This document shows positions 8,004-16,843 of a stretch of DNA of 64,000 nucleotides, in pieces. Within the stretch, counting starts at the first letter, position 1; the number at the start of each line of letters is the position of its first letter. The notes beneath the pieces were generated by a model. It saw only the letters and a program-made list of their open reading frames with translations, ran no database searches and had not been told where the DNA came from. The position numbers and the translations under genes are program-made. Source of the stretch: Mycobacterium montefiorense (GTDB taxonomy: Bacteria; Actinomycetota; Actinomycetes; Mycobacteriales; Mycobacteriaceae); the NCBI RefSeq assembly GCF_003112775.1, contig NZ_BFCH01000009.1, positions 1 to 64,000 on the forward strand, given 5' to 3'.

Positions 8004-9299
8004 TCAGGCCGCCAGGTCGTCGGCGTCCTTGAGTAGCTGCTCGATTTTCTTCATGGCGCGCTTGTTGTGGCGCCAACCCCGAACGGTCGCGATCGCGGTC
8101 TTGAGGCCGCGGCGGCGACCGGTCTCCGGATCAGTACCGGCGAAATCGACGTCCAGTTCGGCGAACATCCGCTCGCTGCGGGTCTCCGGCGCGTCGTCGG
8201 CGTTGTCGCGCAAGTACTTGTCGGGCAGCGACAGTTTGGCTATCGTGCGCCACGTCTTGCCGTATTGCACCAGGAATGAGCCTGTGGTGTAAGGCAAGTC
8301 GTACTTGTCGCAGACCTGGCGCACCCGCACCGAGATCTCGTGCAGCCGGTTGCTCGGCAGATCGGGGTACAGGTGGTGCTCGATCTGGTGGCACAGGTTG
8401 CCGCTCATGAAGCGCAGCAGCCACCCGCCTTCGAAGTTGGCACTGCCCAGCATCTGGCGCAGGTACCACTGGCCCTTCGTCTCGCCGATCATGTCGGTCT
8501 TGGTGAATTTCTCTGCGCCATCAGGGAAATGGCCGCAGAAGATCACGGCGTTGGCCCACACATTGCGGATTACGTTGGCAACCGCGTTGGCCTTCAACGT
8601 GGACTTGTACGTCGCGCCGGGTGACAACGAGGTCAGCGCCGGGAACGCCACGTAGTCCTTCAGCAGCTGCCTGCTGGCCTTGGCGAAGAACTCCTCGGTT
8701 CGCTCCCGAGCTTCGTCCTGATCCATCCGCTTCTTGAAGATCTTGCCGATCTCGACGTGCTGCAAGCCGACGCCCCATTCGAAGCCGATCGCCAGCATCG
8801 CGTTGTAGAACACGTTGAAGAGGTTGAAGCGCTTCCAGCGCTGATCGCGGGTGACGCGCAACAGGCCGTAGCCGACATCGTCATCCATCCCGAGGATGTT
8901 GGTGTACTTGTGGTGCACGAAGTTGTGGGTGTAGCGCCAGTGCTTGGACGACCCGCTCATGTCCCACTCCCACGTCGAGGAGTGAATCTCCGGGTCGTTC
9001 ATCCAGTCCCACTGGCCGTGCATGACGTTGTGGCCGATCTCCATGTTCTCGATGATCTTGGCCACGCCCAGGGTCACGGTGCCGGCCCACCACGCAGAGC
9101 GCCGCGAACCCGCGGCCAGCAGCACACGGCCGGTTACCTCCAGCGCGCGCTGGGCTGCGATGGTGCGACGGATGTAGCGGGCGTCCTGCGCGCCGCGTGA
9201 GTCTTCAACGTCCTGGCGGATAGCATCCAGCTCAACGCCCAGGGCTTCGATATCAGAGTCCGACAGATGTGCGAATACGTCGACGTCTGTGATCGCCAT
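8004..9299 (-). CDS. desA3: Membrane fatty acyl-CoA delta-9 desaturase
   Basis: Di-iron membrane desaturase introducing the C9 double bond into stearoyl-CoA, giving oleoyl-CoA. All three His boxes are present: GHNVMHG (His90, 94), HNFVHHK (125, 129, 130) and HQIEHH (304, 308, 309). The 431-residue protein is very close to M. tuberculosis DesA3 (Rv3229c). Start is ATG 9299 with a GGGAGGTGAG ribosome site; the GTG nine bases upstream overlaps that site. The electron donor gene lies immediately upstream in the same direction, but an 84-bp gap with a perfect 10-bp inverted repeat suggests desA3 also has its own regulated promoter. Confidence 0.95.
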   Translation of the reverse strand: MAITDVDVFAHLSDSDIEALGVELDAIRQDVEDSRGAQDARYIRRTIAAQRALEVTGRVLLAAGSRRSAWWAGTVTLGVAKIIENMEIGHNVMHGQWDWMNDPEIHSSTWEWDMSGSSKHWRYTHNFVHHKYTNILGMDDDVGYGLLRVTRDQRWKRFNLFNVFYNAMLAIGFEWGVGLQHVEIGKIFKKRMDQDEARERTEEFFAKASRQLLKDYVAFPALTSLSPGATYKSTLKANAVANVIRNVWANAVIFCGHFPDGAEKFTKTDMIGETKGQWYLRQMLGSANFEGGWLLRFMSGNLCHQIEHHLYPDLPSNRLHEISVRVRQVCDKYDLPYTTGSFLVQYGKTWRTIAKLSLPDKYLRDNADDAPETRSERMFAELDVDFAGTDPETGRRRGLKTAIATVRGWRHNKRAMKKIEQLLKDADDLAA

Positions 9300-9346
9300 C
9301 GTTCTCACCTCCCGGCGGTCGATTCATGGTCCGTACCTACGCTATC

Positions 9347-9370
9347 GTAACCTACGACTGCGTAGGTTAC
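9347..9370. promoter_or_regulatory. Perfect 10-bp inverted repeat upstream of desA3
   Basis: Arms GTAACCTACG (9347-9356) and CGTAGGTTAC (9361-9370) flank a 4-bp spacer, 47 bp upstream of the desA3 ATG. ACCTACG recurs at 9335-9341, 15 bp away. The size and symmetry fit a TetR-type operator; no regulator gene is adjacent. Confidence 0.6.
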
Positions 9371-9383
9371 CAATGAGTAGCAT

Positions 9384-10535
9384 CTAAATGTCGAGCACGC
9401 AATCGCCGGACGCGGCGGAAATGCAGGTCTGCACCCGACTACCGGGTTCGTGTTCCTGCCCGGTCCGCAGATCACGCACGTGACCTTCCAGCAGCGGCAC
9501 CACGCACGACTGGCAGATACCCATCCGGCAGCCGAAGGGCATCTGGATTCCTGCGCCCTCTCCCGCATCCATCAGCGATGTCGCGGCATCGGCGGCCACC
9601 GTCCGACCGGCTCGGGCGAAGGTCACCGTTCCGCCGGCTCCGGCGGGTGCAGCCCTGGACACGGCGAATCGTTCGAGGTGCAGCCGGTCGCTAATGCCCG
9701 CGGCTGCCCAGACCTTCTCGGCCTGGGTGAGCATGCCCTCCGGCCCGCAGGCCCAGGTTTGACGTTCGCGCCAGTCCGGCACCTCGTCGTCGAGCAAGGC
9801 GAGGTCGAGCCTGCCCTGCGCCCGGGTCTCGCGTACCCGCAACCGGTAGCTGGGATGGGTGGACGCCAGGTCTGTCAATTCGGCGCCGAACATCACATCC
9901 GATTCTGTCGGCGCCGAATGAACGTGTTGGATGTCGCTAATTTGGTTGCGGCGCACCAATGTTCGCAACATCGACATCACCGGAGTGATTCCCGATCCGG
10001 CGGTGAGGAAAAGAATCGACGGCGGGGCAGGGTCGGGCAGCACGAAGTTGCCCTGCGGTGCGGCCAGCCGCACGATCGTCCCTGCCTCGACGCCGGCCAC
10101 CAGGTGAGTGGACAAGAAGCCCTCCGGCATCGCCTTCACGCTGATCGTGACCGTGCGCTCGGGCCCCGACCCGGACTGCGCGACAGGGCTCGACGTCAGC
10201 GAGTACGACCGCCAGCGCCAGCGCCCGTCCACCAGCAATCCGATCCCGATGTACTGGCCAGGCTCATAGTCGAAGCTGAAGCCCCAGCCGGGTTTGATCA
10301 CCAGGGTCGCCGAGTCCTCCGTCTCCCGGCGGACCTGCAGAATGCGGCCCCGCAACTCCCGCGCCGACCACAGCGGGTTGGCCAGATGTAGATAGTCGTC
10401 GGGCAGCAGCGGCGTCGTGATGCGCGCGGCGATCTTGCGCAGCGCGTGCCAGCCGGGATGCCGCTCGGCCCCCACCACCATGGGGCGCTTGGTATCGACG
10501 ACATGCGCGGTGATCGATTGGTATTTCCGACCCAT
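9384..10535 (-). CDS. Ferredoxin-NADP reductase-like oxidoreductase with plant-type 2Fe-2S domain (DesA3 partner)
   Basis: 383 residues in the order FAD domain (RSYS, 109-112), NAD(P) domain ([17 protein letters not shown], 175-191; WACGPEGML, 261-269) and C-terminal plant-type 2Fe-2S ferredoxin (Cys336, 341, 344, 371). It corresponds to Rv3230c, which passes electrons from NADPH to DesA3. The ATG 10535 is preceded by AGGAGC at good spacing; a longer open reading upstream is ignored. It probably heads a short operon with desA3. The promoter region carries a TACGGTA-rich symmetrical sequence unlike the desA3 palindrome. Confidence 0.93.
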   Translation of the reverse strand: MGRKYQSITAHVVDTKRPMVVGAERHPGWHALRKIAARITTPLLPDDYLHLANPLWSARELRGRILQVRRETEDSATLVIKPGWGFSFDYEPGQYIGIGLLVDGRWRWRSYSLTSSPVAQSGSGPERTVTISVKAMPEGFLSTHLVAGVEAGTIVRLAAPQGNFVLPDPAPPSILFLTAGSGITPVMSMLRTLVRRNQISDIQHVHSAPTESDVMFGAELTDLASTHPSYRLRVRETRAQGRLDLALLDDEVPDWRERQTWACGPEGMLTQAEKVWAAAGISDRLHLERFAVSRAAPAGAGGTVTFARAGRTVAADAATSLMDAGEGAGIQMPFGCRMGICQSCVVPLLEGHVRDLRTGQEHEPGSRVQTCISAASGDCVLDI

Positions 10536-10613
10536 AGGAAGCTCCTGCTCAGGCTGCGGGCGCTTAGCTTCCGCTCGACTTCTCGGAGGGCATTCGCGCC
10601 CGTCACACAAGGC

Positions 10614-10638
10614 TACGGTACCGTAAGTTACGGTATCC
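10614..10638. promoter_or_regulatory. TACGGTAC-rich symmetrical sequence upstream of the reductase gene
   Basis: TACGGTACCGTA (10614-10625) is a perfect 12-bp palindrome. It partly overlaps an imperfect inverted repeat GGTACCGTAA / TTACGGTATCC (10618-10638). It lies about 80 bp upstream of the reductase ATG. A plausible operator; protein unknown. Confidence 0.45.
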
Positions 10639-10690
10639 TATCCAGGCTCGCGGCACCGGACTGCGTCACACCGTCGACGCGTCGTGGTGC

Positions 10691-11203
10691 TCACAACAGG
10701 TCCAGCAGAAACGGCAGCTCCTGGTTCGCGTACCAGGCCAATTCGTGGTCTTGTGCGTCGCCGACGATCAAGTCGGCATCCTCATCCCCCAGGTCGGCGG
10801 CATCAATGGCCTCAATCGCCTGTGCGACGGCCTCCTCGGCGGCATCGTTGTCGACATAGGCGGCGATCACCCGGTCCAGCGGGACGGGCCCGGCGAGTCT
10901 GACCACCGCATCGTCGAGATCGGGACGGAACGTAGCTCCGTCGACTTCGGCCGCCAGCACCGCGCGCCGCGGCCTTACCGTCTGGTCCTCGCCAGCGGCC
11001 AGCAGGCGCAGCGAGGCCAGCGCCGCCTCACGCAGCGCCACGTCGGCGAGCTCATCGTCATCGCCCTGGGCATAGGCCTCCCGCAGCGTCGGGGTCACCG
11101 CGAACGCGGTGCCGTTGACGGGTAGCAGCGAGCCATCGGCGACGAGCTGCTGCAACATCGCCAGCGTGGCCGGAATGTAAACCTGGATCGAGGCAGCGTC
11201 CAT
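10691..11203 (-). CDS. DUF6912-type conserved actinobacterial protein (Rv3231c-like)
   Basis: 170 acidic residues with the family beginning IQVYIPATLAMLQQLVADG and a C-terminal D-L-I-V-G-D-A-Q-D-H-E-L-A-W-Y-A-N-Q-E-L pattern. No catalytic motif, signal peptide or transmembrane segment is visible. Function is unknown; the synteny with Rv3231c directly after ppk2 is conserved. Its start is two bases from the ppk2 stop, so the two genes are probably co-transcribed and coupled. Confidence 0.8.
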   Translation of the reverse strand: MDAASIQVYIPATLAMLQQLVADGSLLPVNGTAFAVTPTLREAYAQGDDDELADVALREAALASLRLLAAGEDQTVRPRRAVLAAEVDGATFRPDLDDAVVRLAGPVPLDRVIAAYVDNDAAEEAVAQAIEAIDAADLGDEDADLIVGDAQDHELAWYANQELPFLLDLL

Positions 11204-11205
11204 CG

Positions 11206-12090
11206 CTAGCGCTCGACCAAGGTGGCCGCGTAGTCGTCGACGTACTTCGACAGCTCGCGCGCCGGACGCTGGTAGTTACCGGTTATCACCGGCCGTTGCG
11301 GCAAGTCGACCTTCGGCTCTTCGACGTCGTGGTAGGAGATGCTGGAAAGCAGGTGGTGGATCATGTTCAGCCGCGCATGTTTCTTGATATCGGATTCCAC
11401 TACGTACCAAGGACTTACCGGAGTATCGGTGTGCACCATCATCTCGTCTTTGGCGCGCGAATAGTCCTCCCATCGATATACCGATTCCAGGTCCATCGTG
11501 GACAGTTTCCAGCGCCGGACAGGGTCGTTGCGGCGCGCCCTGAAACGGCGCAGCTGCTCGGCCTCGGAAACCGAAAACCAGTACTTACGCAGCAGAATCC
11601 CCTCGTCGATCAGCATTTGCTCGAATATCGGCGTCTGCCGCAAAAACAGCGCATGCTCTTGCGGCGTGCAGAATCCCATCACCTTCTCGATGCCGGCGCG
11701 GTTGTACCACGATCGGTCGAACAGCACGATCTCGCCCTTGGTGGGCAAATGGGCGATGTACCGCTGGTAGTACCACTGTCCGCGTTCCCGATCGGTGGGA
11801 ACGGGCAACGCGGCGATGTGGGCGGTGCGGGGGCTGAGGTATTCGGTGATCCGCTTGATCGCGCCACCCTTGCCCGCGGCGTCCCGGCCTTCGAAGAGGA
11901 TCACGATTCGCGCGCCGGAATGCCGTACCCACTCCTGTAACTTCACCAATTCTGTTTGTAGCCGGAACAATTCGGCCTCATAGACGGCATCGGAGATCTT
12001 GGCTGCGCCTTGTGCGGACGATTTCTTTTTCTTCGCCTTTGCCGGCGTGCCGTCTTTCGAGGTGCTCACATCAACGAATGGTAGATCCAC
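11206..12090 (-). CDS. ppk2: Polyphosphate kinase 2
   Basis: Transfers phosphate between inorganic polyphosphate and nucleotides; the M. tuberculosis orthologue Rv3232c favours GDP/GTP. Walker A GRDAAGKGG (68-76), Walker B FDRSWYNRAG and the EDYSRAKDEMM lid are intact. After a Lys-rich N-terminal 30 residues, the rest aligns throughout with the 295-residue Rv3232c. Start choice: GTG 12090 gives MDLPFVDVST, the same opening as the orthologue (MDIPSVDVST). A TTG at 12099 is a longer alternative and neither has a strong ribosome site. It forms a tight cluster with the WS/DGAT gene upstream and DUF6912 downstream. Confidence 0.93.
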   Translation of the reverse strand: MDLPFVDVSTSKDGTPAKAKKKKSSAQGAAKISDAVYEAELFRLQTELVKLQEWVRHSGARIVILFEGRDAAGKGGAIKRITEYLSPRTAHIAALPVPTDRERGQWYYQRYIAHLPTKGEIVLFDRSWYNRAGIEKVMGFCTPQEHALFLRQTPIFEQMLIDEGILLRKYWFSVSEAEQLRRFRARRNDPVRRWKLSTMDLESVYRWEDYSRAKDEMMVHTDTPVSPWYVVESDIKKHARLNMIHHLLSSISYHDVEEPKVDLPQRPVITGNYQRPARELSKYVDDYAATLVER

Positions 12091-12115
12091 ATACGGCAAT
12101 TTTCATCGCCGGCAG

Positions 12116-13525
12116 CTACCGGGACGCTTCGAGAAGTTCCTCAAGTGCTTGGTTCAACAACGCCGGCAGCAGGTTGACGTCGCTCATCGCATCGCGGTCG
12201 GCGTTGATTCCGAAATACAGCGTGCCGTTGTAGGACGTCACACCGATGGCCACCGCCTGATTGTGCAGCAGCGGCGGCACCGCGTACGTCTCCAGCAGTT
12301 TGGTGCCGGCGACGTACATCTGCGACTGAGCGCCGGGCGCATTCGTGATCAGCAAATTGAACAAGCGCGCCGAGAAGCTGGTGGCGACCCGGATGCCCAT
12401 GGCATGCAGGGTGGGAGGCGCAAAGCCCGACAACGTGACGATGGTCCTGGCGTCGACCAGGCGGGAGGCGGACGGATTCGATTCGGTGGCGTGCGCGATC
12501 TGCGACAGCCGCACCACGGCGTTTCCCTCGCCCACCGGCAGGTCGACCAGGAACGGGCTGACCTGGCTGATCATCTGGCCCGGGCCAGTCGAGTCGTGTT
12601 GACCCTCGGCATAGATCGAAAGCGGCGCCATCGCCCGGATAGTCGCGCTCGACGACACCGCTTCCCCGCGCGACATCAGCCAGTTACCCAAGGCGCCGGT
12701 CACGACGGCCAGCACCACATCGTTGATGTCGCAGTCGTAGCGCGCGCGCACCGCGCGGTAGTCCTCGAGTCTCCCGCGGGCGACGGTAAACCGTCGATGG
12801 CGCGAAACGGTGGCGTTGAGTGGGCTACTGGGCGCGGTCCCACGCGCGACCGTGCGGGCGATGTCGTAGACCCGGCGACCCACGTTGACCAATTCGCCGT
12901 AGTTCGTCGCCAATCCGGCCATCGCGGATCCGACGGCCTGCATCTGCGCGCCAGGCCCTACCACCCAGTCGGTGACCGCCCCGACCAGCAGCCGGGTCGA
13001 GCCGGGTTCCCGTTCGGGGATCCAGATGTCTTCGGGAAAGGGCGCCGGCTGCCGCGTCCGGTCGGCGATCACGTGGCCGATCTCCAGCGCGGTCATCCCG
13101 TTGATCAGTGCCTGGTGCGACTTGGTGTACAGGGCGACGCGGTTCCCGGCGAGGCCCTCGACCAGGTACATCTCCCACAGCGGCCGCGTCTTGTCCAGCG
13201 GCCGTGCGGCCAGCCGGGCAATCAGCTCGTGCAGCTGCTCATCGCTGCCCGGCGACGGCAGCGCCGAGCGCCGCACGTGGTAGGTGATGTCGAAATCGCC
13301 GTCGTCGATCCACCCCGGCCTGGCCATGCCGACCCGCACTTCGCGGACCTTCTGGCGGTAACGCGGAATTTGCGGCAGCCGCTGTTCGACGGCGGCTAGC
13401 AGTGTCTCGTGGCTCAGCCCGGCGCGCGGACGCTGCAGGATGGACAGCGATCCGACGTACATTGGGGTGGCGCTGTTCTCCAGCCGATAGAAGGAAGCGT
13501 CCGATGGGGACAACCGGGTCACCAT
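12116..13525 (-). CDS. tgs3: WS/DGAT-family acyltransferase with atypical active-site motif
   Basis: 469 residues, full-length wax ester synthase / diacylglycerol acyltransferase fold, related to the split Rv3233c-Rv3234c (tgs3) pair; here the gene is one uninterrupted frame. The N-terminal MVTRLSPSDASFYRLEN opening and the C-terminal SFSARLFNLLITNAPG region are family-typical. The usual HHxxxDG motif is replaced by SHQALING (136-143): the second His remains but the first His is Ser and the Asp is Asn. The same variant appears in my memory of Tgs3, so it is an inherited feature. Catalytic competence is doubtful. It is followed by ppk2 after a short gap. Confidence 0.85.
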   Translation of the reverse strand: MVTRLSPSDASFYRLENSATPMYVGSLSILQRPRAGLSHETLLAAVEQRLPQIPRYRQKVREVRVGMARPGWIDDGDFDITYHVRRSALPSPGSDEQLHELIARLAARPLDKTRPLWEMYLVEGLAGNRVALYTKSHQALINGMTALEIGHVIADRTRQPAPFPEDIWIPEREPGSTRLLVGAVTDWVVGPGAQMQAVGSAMAGLATNYGELVNVGRRVYDIARTVARGTAPSSPLNATVSRHRRFTVARGRLEDYRAVRARYDCDINDVVLAVVTGALGNWLMSRGEAVSSSATIRAMAPLSIYAEGQHDSTGPGQMISQVSPFLVDLPVGEGNAVVRLSQIAHATESNPSASRLVDARTIVTLSGFAPPTLHAMGIRVATSFSARLFNLLITNAPGAQSQMYVAGTKLLETYAVPPLLHNQAVAIGVTSYNGTLYFGINADRDAMSDVNLLPALLNQALEELLEASR

Positions 13526-13646
13526 TGCGGGCCTGGCCTCCTAGGTCAATCCTTCGCGTTCCCCATGCTCTCGCCCACGGTAATCGTCCGCTAGGGCGCA
13601 ACACGGCGCGGGTACACGCGATGTCGAATTATGCGATGATGATTGG

Positions 13647-13663
13647 CAATTGAAGATCAATTG
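13647..13663. repeat. Paired CAATTG sites upstream of the Rv3235-like gene
   Basis: CAATTG at 13647-13652 and again at 13658-13663, 11 bp apart, in an A/T-rich pocket between the divergent tgs3 and Rv3235-like genes. One-turn spacing suggests a small operator or nucleoid-protein contact. Confidence 0.3.
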
Positions 13664-13712
13664 TCTGTCACTCTCCTGCAGACTGCTCGTTCATCGACGA
13701 CTTGGAGAGTGC

Positions 13713-14249
13713 GTGTCGACTATCAGCCCCGAAAGCCCGCCCGCCCGTGATGCTTTCGCCGTCGTGCCCGTCGTCGAGTACGAACCGCCACCCAGCGTCT
13801 CCGGGTGCCAGCAGTCGACCGTGTCGCGCCGAACCGGCGCCACGCCGCGCCGCCCCTATAGCGGGCGAGCGGTCAGGCCAGGCGAGCCGACGGCGGCGGC
13901 CCGGTCCGCCGCAATGCGCCAGGCCGCGATCTTCGCCGACGCCGCGCTGCGCCGGGTGCTGGAAGTCATCGACCACCGCCGTCCGGTCACCCAGCTCCGG
14001 GGACTGCTGGTACCCGGCCTGGTCGACTCAGTGCTGTCGGTCAGCCACTGTGCGTCCGGACGCCAGGGTGCCGCGGTGCTGCGCAGGATGCGGCTGCAAC
14101 CCGCCGGGCACCGGGTTCCGGAGAACGCGGCAGAGGTGTTCGGCTCGTACAGCCGCGGGGATCGCAGCCATGCCATCGCCGCGCGGGTGGAGAAGCTGCC
14201 GCTTAGCGGCGGTACCCGCTGGCAGGTGGTGGCCCTGCACATCGGTTGA
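13713..14249 (+). CDS. Rv3235-family (DUF6459-like) protein
   Basis: 178 residues: a disordered Pro/Arg/Ala-rich N-terminal half, then a compact C-terminal domain (about 85-178) with LRRVLEVIDHRRPVTQLRG, AAEVFGSYSRGDRSHAIAAR and the terminal WQVVALHIG, all hallmarks of the Rv3235 family, which tends to occur near secA in actinobacteria. SecA1 lies 5 kb away here. Start is GTG 13713 with a GGAGAG ribosome site; an in-frame ATG at 13650 gives a less plausible Cys-rich extension. The exact role is unknown. It converges with kefB, with three bases between stops. Confidence 0.8.
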   Translation: MSTISPESPPARDAFAVVPVVEYEPPPSVSGCQQSTVSRRTGATPRRPYSGRAVRPGEPTAAARSAAMRQAAIFADAALRRVLEVIDHRRPVTQLRGLLVPGLVDSVLSVSHCASGRQGAAVLRRMRLQPAGHRVPENAAEVFGSYSRGDRSHAIAARVEKLPLSGGTRWQVVALHIG

Positions 14250-14252
14250 GCG

Positions 14253-15410
14253 CTAAGCCAGCGATCCGGCTCCCACCCGCGGCGGGCCGCCGGAGAATCG
14301 GGCCAGTACCGGACCCAGGATCGCCATCACGAACACGTACGCCGTTGCCAGCGCGGCCACCGTGGGGAGCGCGGTGCCGACCAATCCGATGATGATCAAG
14401 GAGAATTCACCCCGCGCGACGAGCGCGGTGCCGGCTCGCAACTGCCCGCGCCAGGCCACGCCGTCGCGCCGGGCGGCGACCATTCCGGTGGCTACCTTCG
14501 TCGCAGCGGTGACGACGGCGAGGACCAGTGCCGCCGGAAGCATCGGAAGTAGTTCTTTCGGGTCCACCTGCAGACCGATCGCCACGAAGAAAATCGCGGC
14601 GAAAAGGTCACGGAGCGGCCCCAGCACCTTGCGCGCCCGCTTCGCGGTGTCACCGGTCAGGGTGAGCCCGACCAGGAATGCGCCGACGGCCGCCGAGGCG
14701 TGCAGCGACTCCGCCAGCGCCGCCACCATCAGCGTGATTCCCAGCACCCGCAGCAGCAGCTGCTCGGAGTCGGCGTGTGCCATCAGCCGGCCCATGTGAT
14801 GACCCCAGTAATACGACGCGAAGAACGCAGCGAAGAGAGCACCGATCGCGACGACCATTCCGGCTACCGCCTCCAGCCCGGTGCCGCCGGCTGCGAGCAC
14901 GGCGAACAGCGGCAGGTACGCGGCCATCGCGAAGTCCTCGAGTACCAGCACCGAGAGCACGGCCGGCGTTTCGCGGTTACCCAGCCGGTGCAGGTCCTCG
15001 AGCAGGCGCGCGATCACACCCGAGGAGGAGATGTAGGTGACGCCGGCCAGCGCCAGGATCGCGACGCCGTTGAACCCGAGCAGCCATCCCACCACCGCCC
15101 CGGGCGTGGCGTTGAGCACCACATCGACGCCGGCCGACGGCAGATGGTGGCGCAAGCTGGCGGCGAATTCGGTCGCGGAGAACTCCAGTCCCAGGGTCAG
15201 CAGCAGCAGCACGACGCCCAGCGGTGCGCCCGTCATGATGAAGTCGCCGGCGGCGGCCACCGGCCAGATGCCGCCTTTGCCCAGCGAAAGACCCGCCATC
15301 AGGTAGACGGGGATCGGCGACAATGCGAATCGTCGCGAGACGGCGCCCATGATCGCCAGCGCGGCCAGGAGAGCGCCGAGCTGAAACAGCAGCGCCCCCG
15401 AAACCTGCAC
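14253..15410 (-). CDS. kefB: CPA2-family cation:proton antiporter (KefB-like)
   Basis: 385-residue membrane protein with about 11-12 helices, starting at the first (LLFQLGALLAALAIMGAVSRR). Family motifs include the LGLEFSATEF region, SSSGVIARLL, and GAFLVGLTL. It lacks a C-terminal RCK/TrkA-N domain; that regulatory part is probably supplied by the separate TrkA-C protein encoded four bases upstream. The GTG 15410 start reproduces the length of Rv3236c; an in-frame extension overlaps the upstream gene. The substrate is likely K+ or Na+ against H+; the ion is inferred from the family. Confidence 0.9.
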   Translation of the reverse strand: MQVSGALLFQLGALLAALAIMGAVSRRFALSPIPVYLMAGLSLGKGGIWPVAAAGDFIMTGAPLGVVLLLLTLGLEFSATEFAASLRHHLPSAGVDVVLNATPGAVVGWLLGFNGVAILALAGVTYISSSGVIARLLEDLHRLGNRETPAVLSVLVLEDFAMAAYLPLFAVLAAGGTGLEAVAGMVVAIGALFAAFFASYYWGHHMGRLMAHADSEQLLLRVLGITLMVAALAESLHASAAVGAFLVGLTLTGDTAKRARKVLGPLRDLFAAIFFVAIGLQVDPKELLPMLPAALVLAVVTAATKVATGMVAARRDGVAWRGQLRAGTALVARGEFSLIIIGLVGTALPTVAALATAYVFVMAILGPVLARFSGGPPRVGAGSLA

Positions 15411-15414
15411 TGGC

Positions 15415-15897
15415 TCAGCCTTTGTCGATGATCTGCTCGACTGCGGCGATGCCTTCGTCGGTGCCAATGACAATCAAAACGTCGCGCTCCCGCAGCATCT
15501 CGGCGGGACCCGGTGAGGCAAGCACGTCTTCGTCGCGCACGATCGCGACGATCGACGCCCCGGTCCGGGTGCGAGCCTGGGTGTCACCCAGAGGCCGGTC
15601 GACGAACGGGCTGCCCGGCTCGATGTCCACCTGCCCGGCCTCGAGGCCGGGCACTTCGCGGGTCAGCTCGGTGAATCGCTCGGCAATGCGGGGAGCGCCC
15701 AGGATCTGGGCCACGGTATCGGCCTCTTCGTCGGTGAGGTGGAACAGCGGCCGGGCCTGGTCGGGATCATCGGAACCATACAGAACGAAGTCGAAGTCGC
15801 CGCCGCGCCGCGCGACGATGCCAATCCGGTCGCCCTGGTGGCTGACGAACTCGTATCGCAGACCGACGCCCGGCAGCAACACCTCCTTGACATCCAT
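15415..15897 (-). CDS. TrkA-C domain regulatory subunit of the adjacent antiporter
   Basis: 160 residues. The N-terminal half begins MDVKEVLLPGVGLRYEF, typical of actinobacterial antiporter regulators. The C-terminal half is an RCK-C/TrkA-C ligand-binding domain (about 85-160; TGASIVAIVRDEDVLASPGP, LRERDVLIVIGTDEGIAAV). It matches Rv3237c in size. Translationally close to kefB (four bases), so the two probably form one complex at the membrane. The ATG 15897 is chosen over a longer reading because MDVKEV is the conserved start. Confidence 0.88.
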   Translation of the reverse strand: MDVKEVLLPGVGLRYEFVSHQGDRIGIVARRGGDFDFVLYGSDDPDQARPLFHLTDEEADTVAQILGAPRIAERFTELTREVPGLEAGQVDIEPGSPFVDRPLGDTQARTRTGASIVAIVRDEDVLASPGPAEMLRERDVLIVIGTDEGIAAVEQIIDKG

Positions 15898-16019
15898 ATC
15901 CGCAACATACCGGGAATGCGCAACGAAAATCCGCACGGATCGCGGCGATACAGACCGATCTCATATGCCCCCGCAAGCGGGTGGCCGCATCTGGAACGGA
16001 TCGCGACGCTGCTCGAGGG

Positions 16020-16775
16020 TTAGTGCTGACCCGCGGCCGCATTCGGGTGCCTGCGCGTCCCCGGCACCAGCGCCGGCACCTCGGCGCGGTAGGCACGGTA
16101 TTGATCGCCGAGTGCCTCGACCAGGTCGTGCTCTTCCAGCCGCAAAGCGATCAGGATGTAACCCGTTGTGGCGACGCTGAACAGCAGGTGCCCGACCGTC
16201 ATCACCGGTGTCGCCCAGAACCCGATCAGGAAACCCAGCATCAGCGGGTGGCGCACCAACCGGTACAGGTACCTAACACGAAAGTCCAAGTTGCGGTACG
16301 GCTTTCCACGCCAGGCCAGGTACACCTGGCGCAGCCCGAACAGGTCGAAGTGGCTGACCATGAAAGACGAGAAGAACACTGTGACCCAACCGAGCCAGAA
16401 CAACACCCATCCCAACACCCGTGCCGCCGGCAGGCTTACGTCCCAAACGATGCCAGGCAGCATCCGCCACTGCCAGTAGAGCAGCAGCAGCGCCGCACTT
16501 GCCAGCGCCACGTAGGTGCTGCGCTCGATCGAGACGGGCACAATCCGGGTCCACAATTTCTTGAACGCGGGCCGTGCCATGACGCTGTGCTGAATTGCGA
16601 AGACACCAAGCAGCGCAACGTCGATCAGCACCGCCAGGCCCACCGGCGACGAGAGCGCGTGGTCGACACTGCGTGGCACCCAGATGTTGCCCACGAATCC
16701 GATCGCGTACCCGAACGACACCAAGAACAGCAGATAGGCTACTGCGCCATAACAGACCGTCAAATATCGACTCAT
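16020..16775 (-). CDS. mddA: Methanethiol S-methyltransferase-like (MddA / NnrU / isoprenylcysteine MT superfamily) membrane protein
   Basis: 251 residues, five to six transmembrane helices, then the isoprenylcysteine-methyltransferase-type C-terminal segment RYLYRLVRHPLMLGFLIGFW (about 180-199) and EEHDLVEALGDQYRAYRAEVP (about 223-243), which in this superfamily binds SAM. Synteny and sequence fit Rv3238c, an orthologue of MddA, which methylates methanethiol to dimethyl sulfide. ATG 16775; the gene stands alone between the antiporter pair and the HD-GYP/LuxR gene. Superfamily assignment is firm; the methanethiol substrate rests on orthology. Confidence 0.75.
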   Translation of the reverse strand: MSRYLTVCYGAVAYLLFLVSFGYAIGFVGNIWVPRSVDHALSSPVGLAVLIDVALLGVFAIQHSVMARPAFKKLWTRIVPVSIERSTYVALASAALLLLYWQWRMLPGIVWDVSLPAARVLGWVLFWLGWVTVFFSSFMVSHFDLFGLRQVYLAWRGKPYRNLDFRVRYLYRLVRHPLMLGFLIGFWATPVMTVGHLLFSVATTGYILIALRLEEHDLVEALGDQYRAYRAEVPALVPGTRRHPNAAAGQH

Positions 16776-16843
16776 GGGATCGATTGTCCGCCGAATTCCG
16801 GGTAAGGGAATGGGGCGATTGCCTCAATTCCCGTCGAGAGCGG

